This document shows, in pieces, positions 63,802 through 64,000 of a DNA stretch of 64,000 bases. The stretch lies in contig NZ_BPQX01000025.1 in NCBI RefSeq assembly GCF_022179525.1, forward strand, positions 1 to 64,000, given 5' to 3'. This stretch comes from Methylobacterium persicinum (GTDB lineage Bacteria; Pseudomonadota; Alphaproteobacteria; Rhizobiales; Beijerinckiaceae). Within the stretch, counting starts at the first letter, position 1. Every line of letters starts with the position of its first letter. Both the position numbers and the translations under genes were made by a program. Below the pieces are notes generated by a model. That model saw nothing but the letters and a program-made list of their open reading frames with translations. It was not told where the DNA came from and did no database searches.

Positions 63802-63829
63802 AAAAAAGGGGCGGCCTTCCGGCCGCCCC
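63802..63829 (-). terminator. Intrinsic terminator after rpoC
   Basis: A perfect 9-bp stem GGGGCGGCC (63808-63816) / GGCCGCCCC (63821-63829) with loop TTCC; on the minus strand it runs into six T's (63802-63807). A textbook terminator 24 bases beyond the rpoC stop, showing that rpoC transcription ends here rather than continuing to rpsL. Confidence 0.9.
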
Positions 63830-63853
63830 CTTGGTCCTCACAGGTCGTGGATC

Positions 63854-64000
63854 TTACTCCGCGGCAGGCGGAAGCTCTTCGACCGGCTCGATGCCGCTCT
63901 CGGTCTGGCGCTGCTGCAGGATCATCGTGTCGCGGCGGCGGGCCACCGAGCGGATGTCGGCGACGAGCGAGCCGGTGCCGGCCGGGATGAGCGAGCCGAC
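63854..64000 (-). CDS. rpoC: RNA polymerase beta' subunit, 3' end only
   Basis: The last 48 codons of a protein ending LIPAGTGSLVADIRSVARRR and then a Glu/Pro-rich tail. The (V)G(S/R)LIPAGTG segment is diagnostic of the C-terminus of RpoC. The 5' part lies beyond the right edge; rpoB would be expected further right. On the same strand as rpsL (2973-3344), but 60 kb away. Confidence 0.9.
   Translation of the reverse strand, partial: VGSLIPAGTGSLVADIRSVARRRDTMILQQRQTESGIEPVEELPPAAE

Overview
The window is high-GC alphaproteobacterial chromosome with dense, short-gapped genes. Gene content and order (CckA/CtrA-type control of flagellar genes, an XRE-metK-trmB cluster, an FlgB-FlgC-FliE-FliQ-FliR-FlhB export set, long Pro/Ala-rich tails) point to Hyphomicrobiales, most likely Methylobacterium or Methylorubrum. 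The genus is inference from overall resemblance; no search was run. No tRNA, rRNA, insertion sequence, prophage or CRISPR array was seen.

Layout. Bases 1-3344 hold the str operon on the minus strand (rpsL, rpsG, fusA, and the 5' end of tuf, cut by the left edge). Bases 4772-15803 hold, on the plus strand, the spc operon (rplN to rplO, secY, adk) and the alpha operon (rpsM, rpsK, rpoA, rplQ). Two small genes sit between adk and rpsM, and a metallo-beta-lactamase-fold hydrolase sits between rpsK and rpoA. This block is bracketed by two copies of one palindromic repeat (4331-4444 and 15891-16002). The right edge (63854-64000) is the 3' end of rpoC, on the same strand as rpsL but about 60 kb away. 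The usual rpoBC-str-S10-spc-alpha supercluster is therefore broken and partly inverted here.

Bases 16244-24109 are a flagellar/cell-cycle block: flgB, flgC, fliE, fliQ, fliR, flhB and then the hybrid kinase cckA on the minus strand, and a FliO-like gene divergently on the plus strand. The flgB/fliO intergenic region has two perfect TTAA-N7-TTAA CtrA boxes, each about 50-75 bases from the start it would serve. dnaN follows fliO.

Bases 25395-48620 are mixed chromosomal genes: haloacid dehalogenase, murJ, sodB, a polysaccharide flippase with a BioF2-like acyltransferase, SelO, trmL, a SCO copper chaperone, a tandem PilZ protein, a rhomboid protease, a CBS protein, corA, an RlmD/TlyA methyltransferase pair, sodC, a YciA-type thioesterase, an RhlE-like helicase and an HWE histidine kinase. 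Bases 48943-63448 hold trmB, metK and an XRE regulator; an orphan B12/radical SAM enzyme; an acyl-CoA dehydrogenase, enoyl-CoA hydratase and SDR operon; tsaC; a divergent wrbA/LysR pair; a GreA/GreB factor; an AcuI-like reductase; and a cell-wall hydrolase.

The observations most worth a second look are: a compact candidate small RNA at about 58000-58069 with an upstream match to the EcfG general-stress promoter (GGAAC-N16-CGTT) and a strong terminator; the CckA/CtrA-box flagellar module; the rearranged ribosomal supercluster bracketed by palindromes; and several precise inverted repeats in front of regulators or divergent genes.
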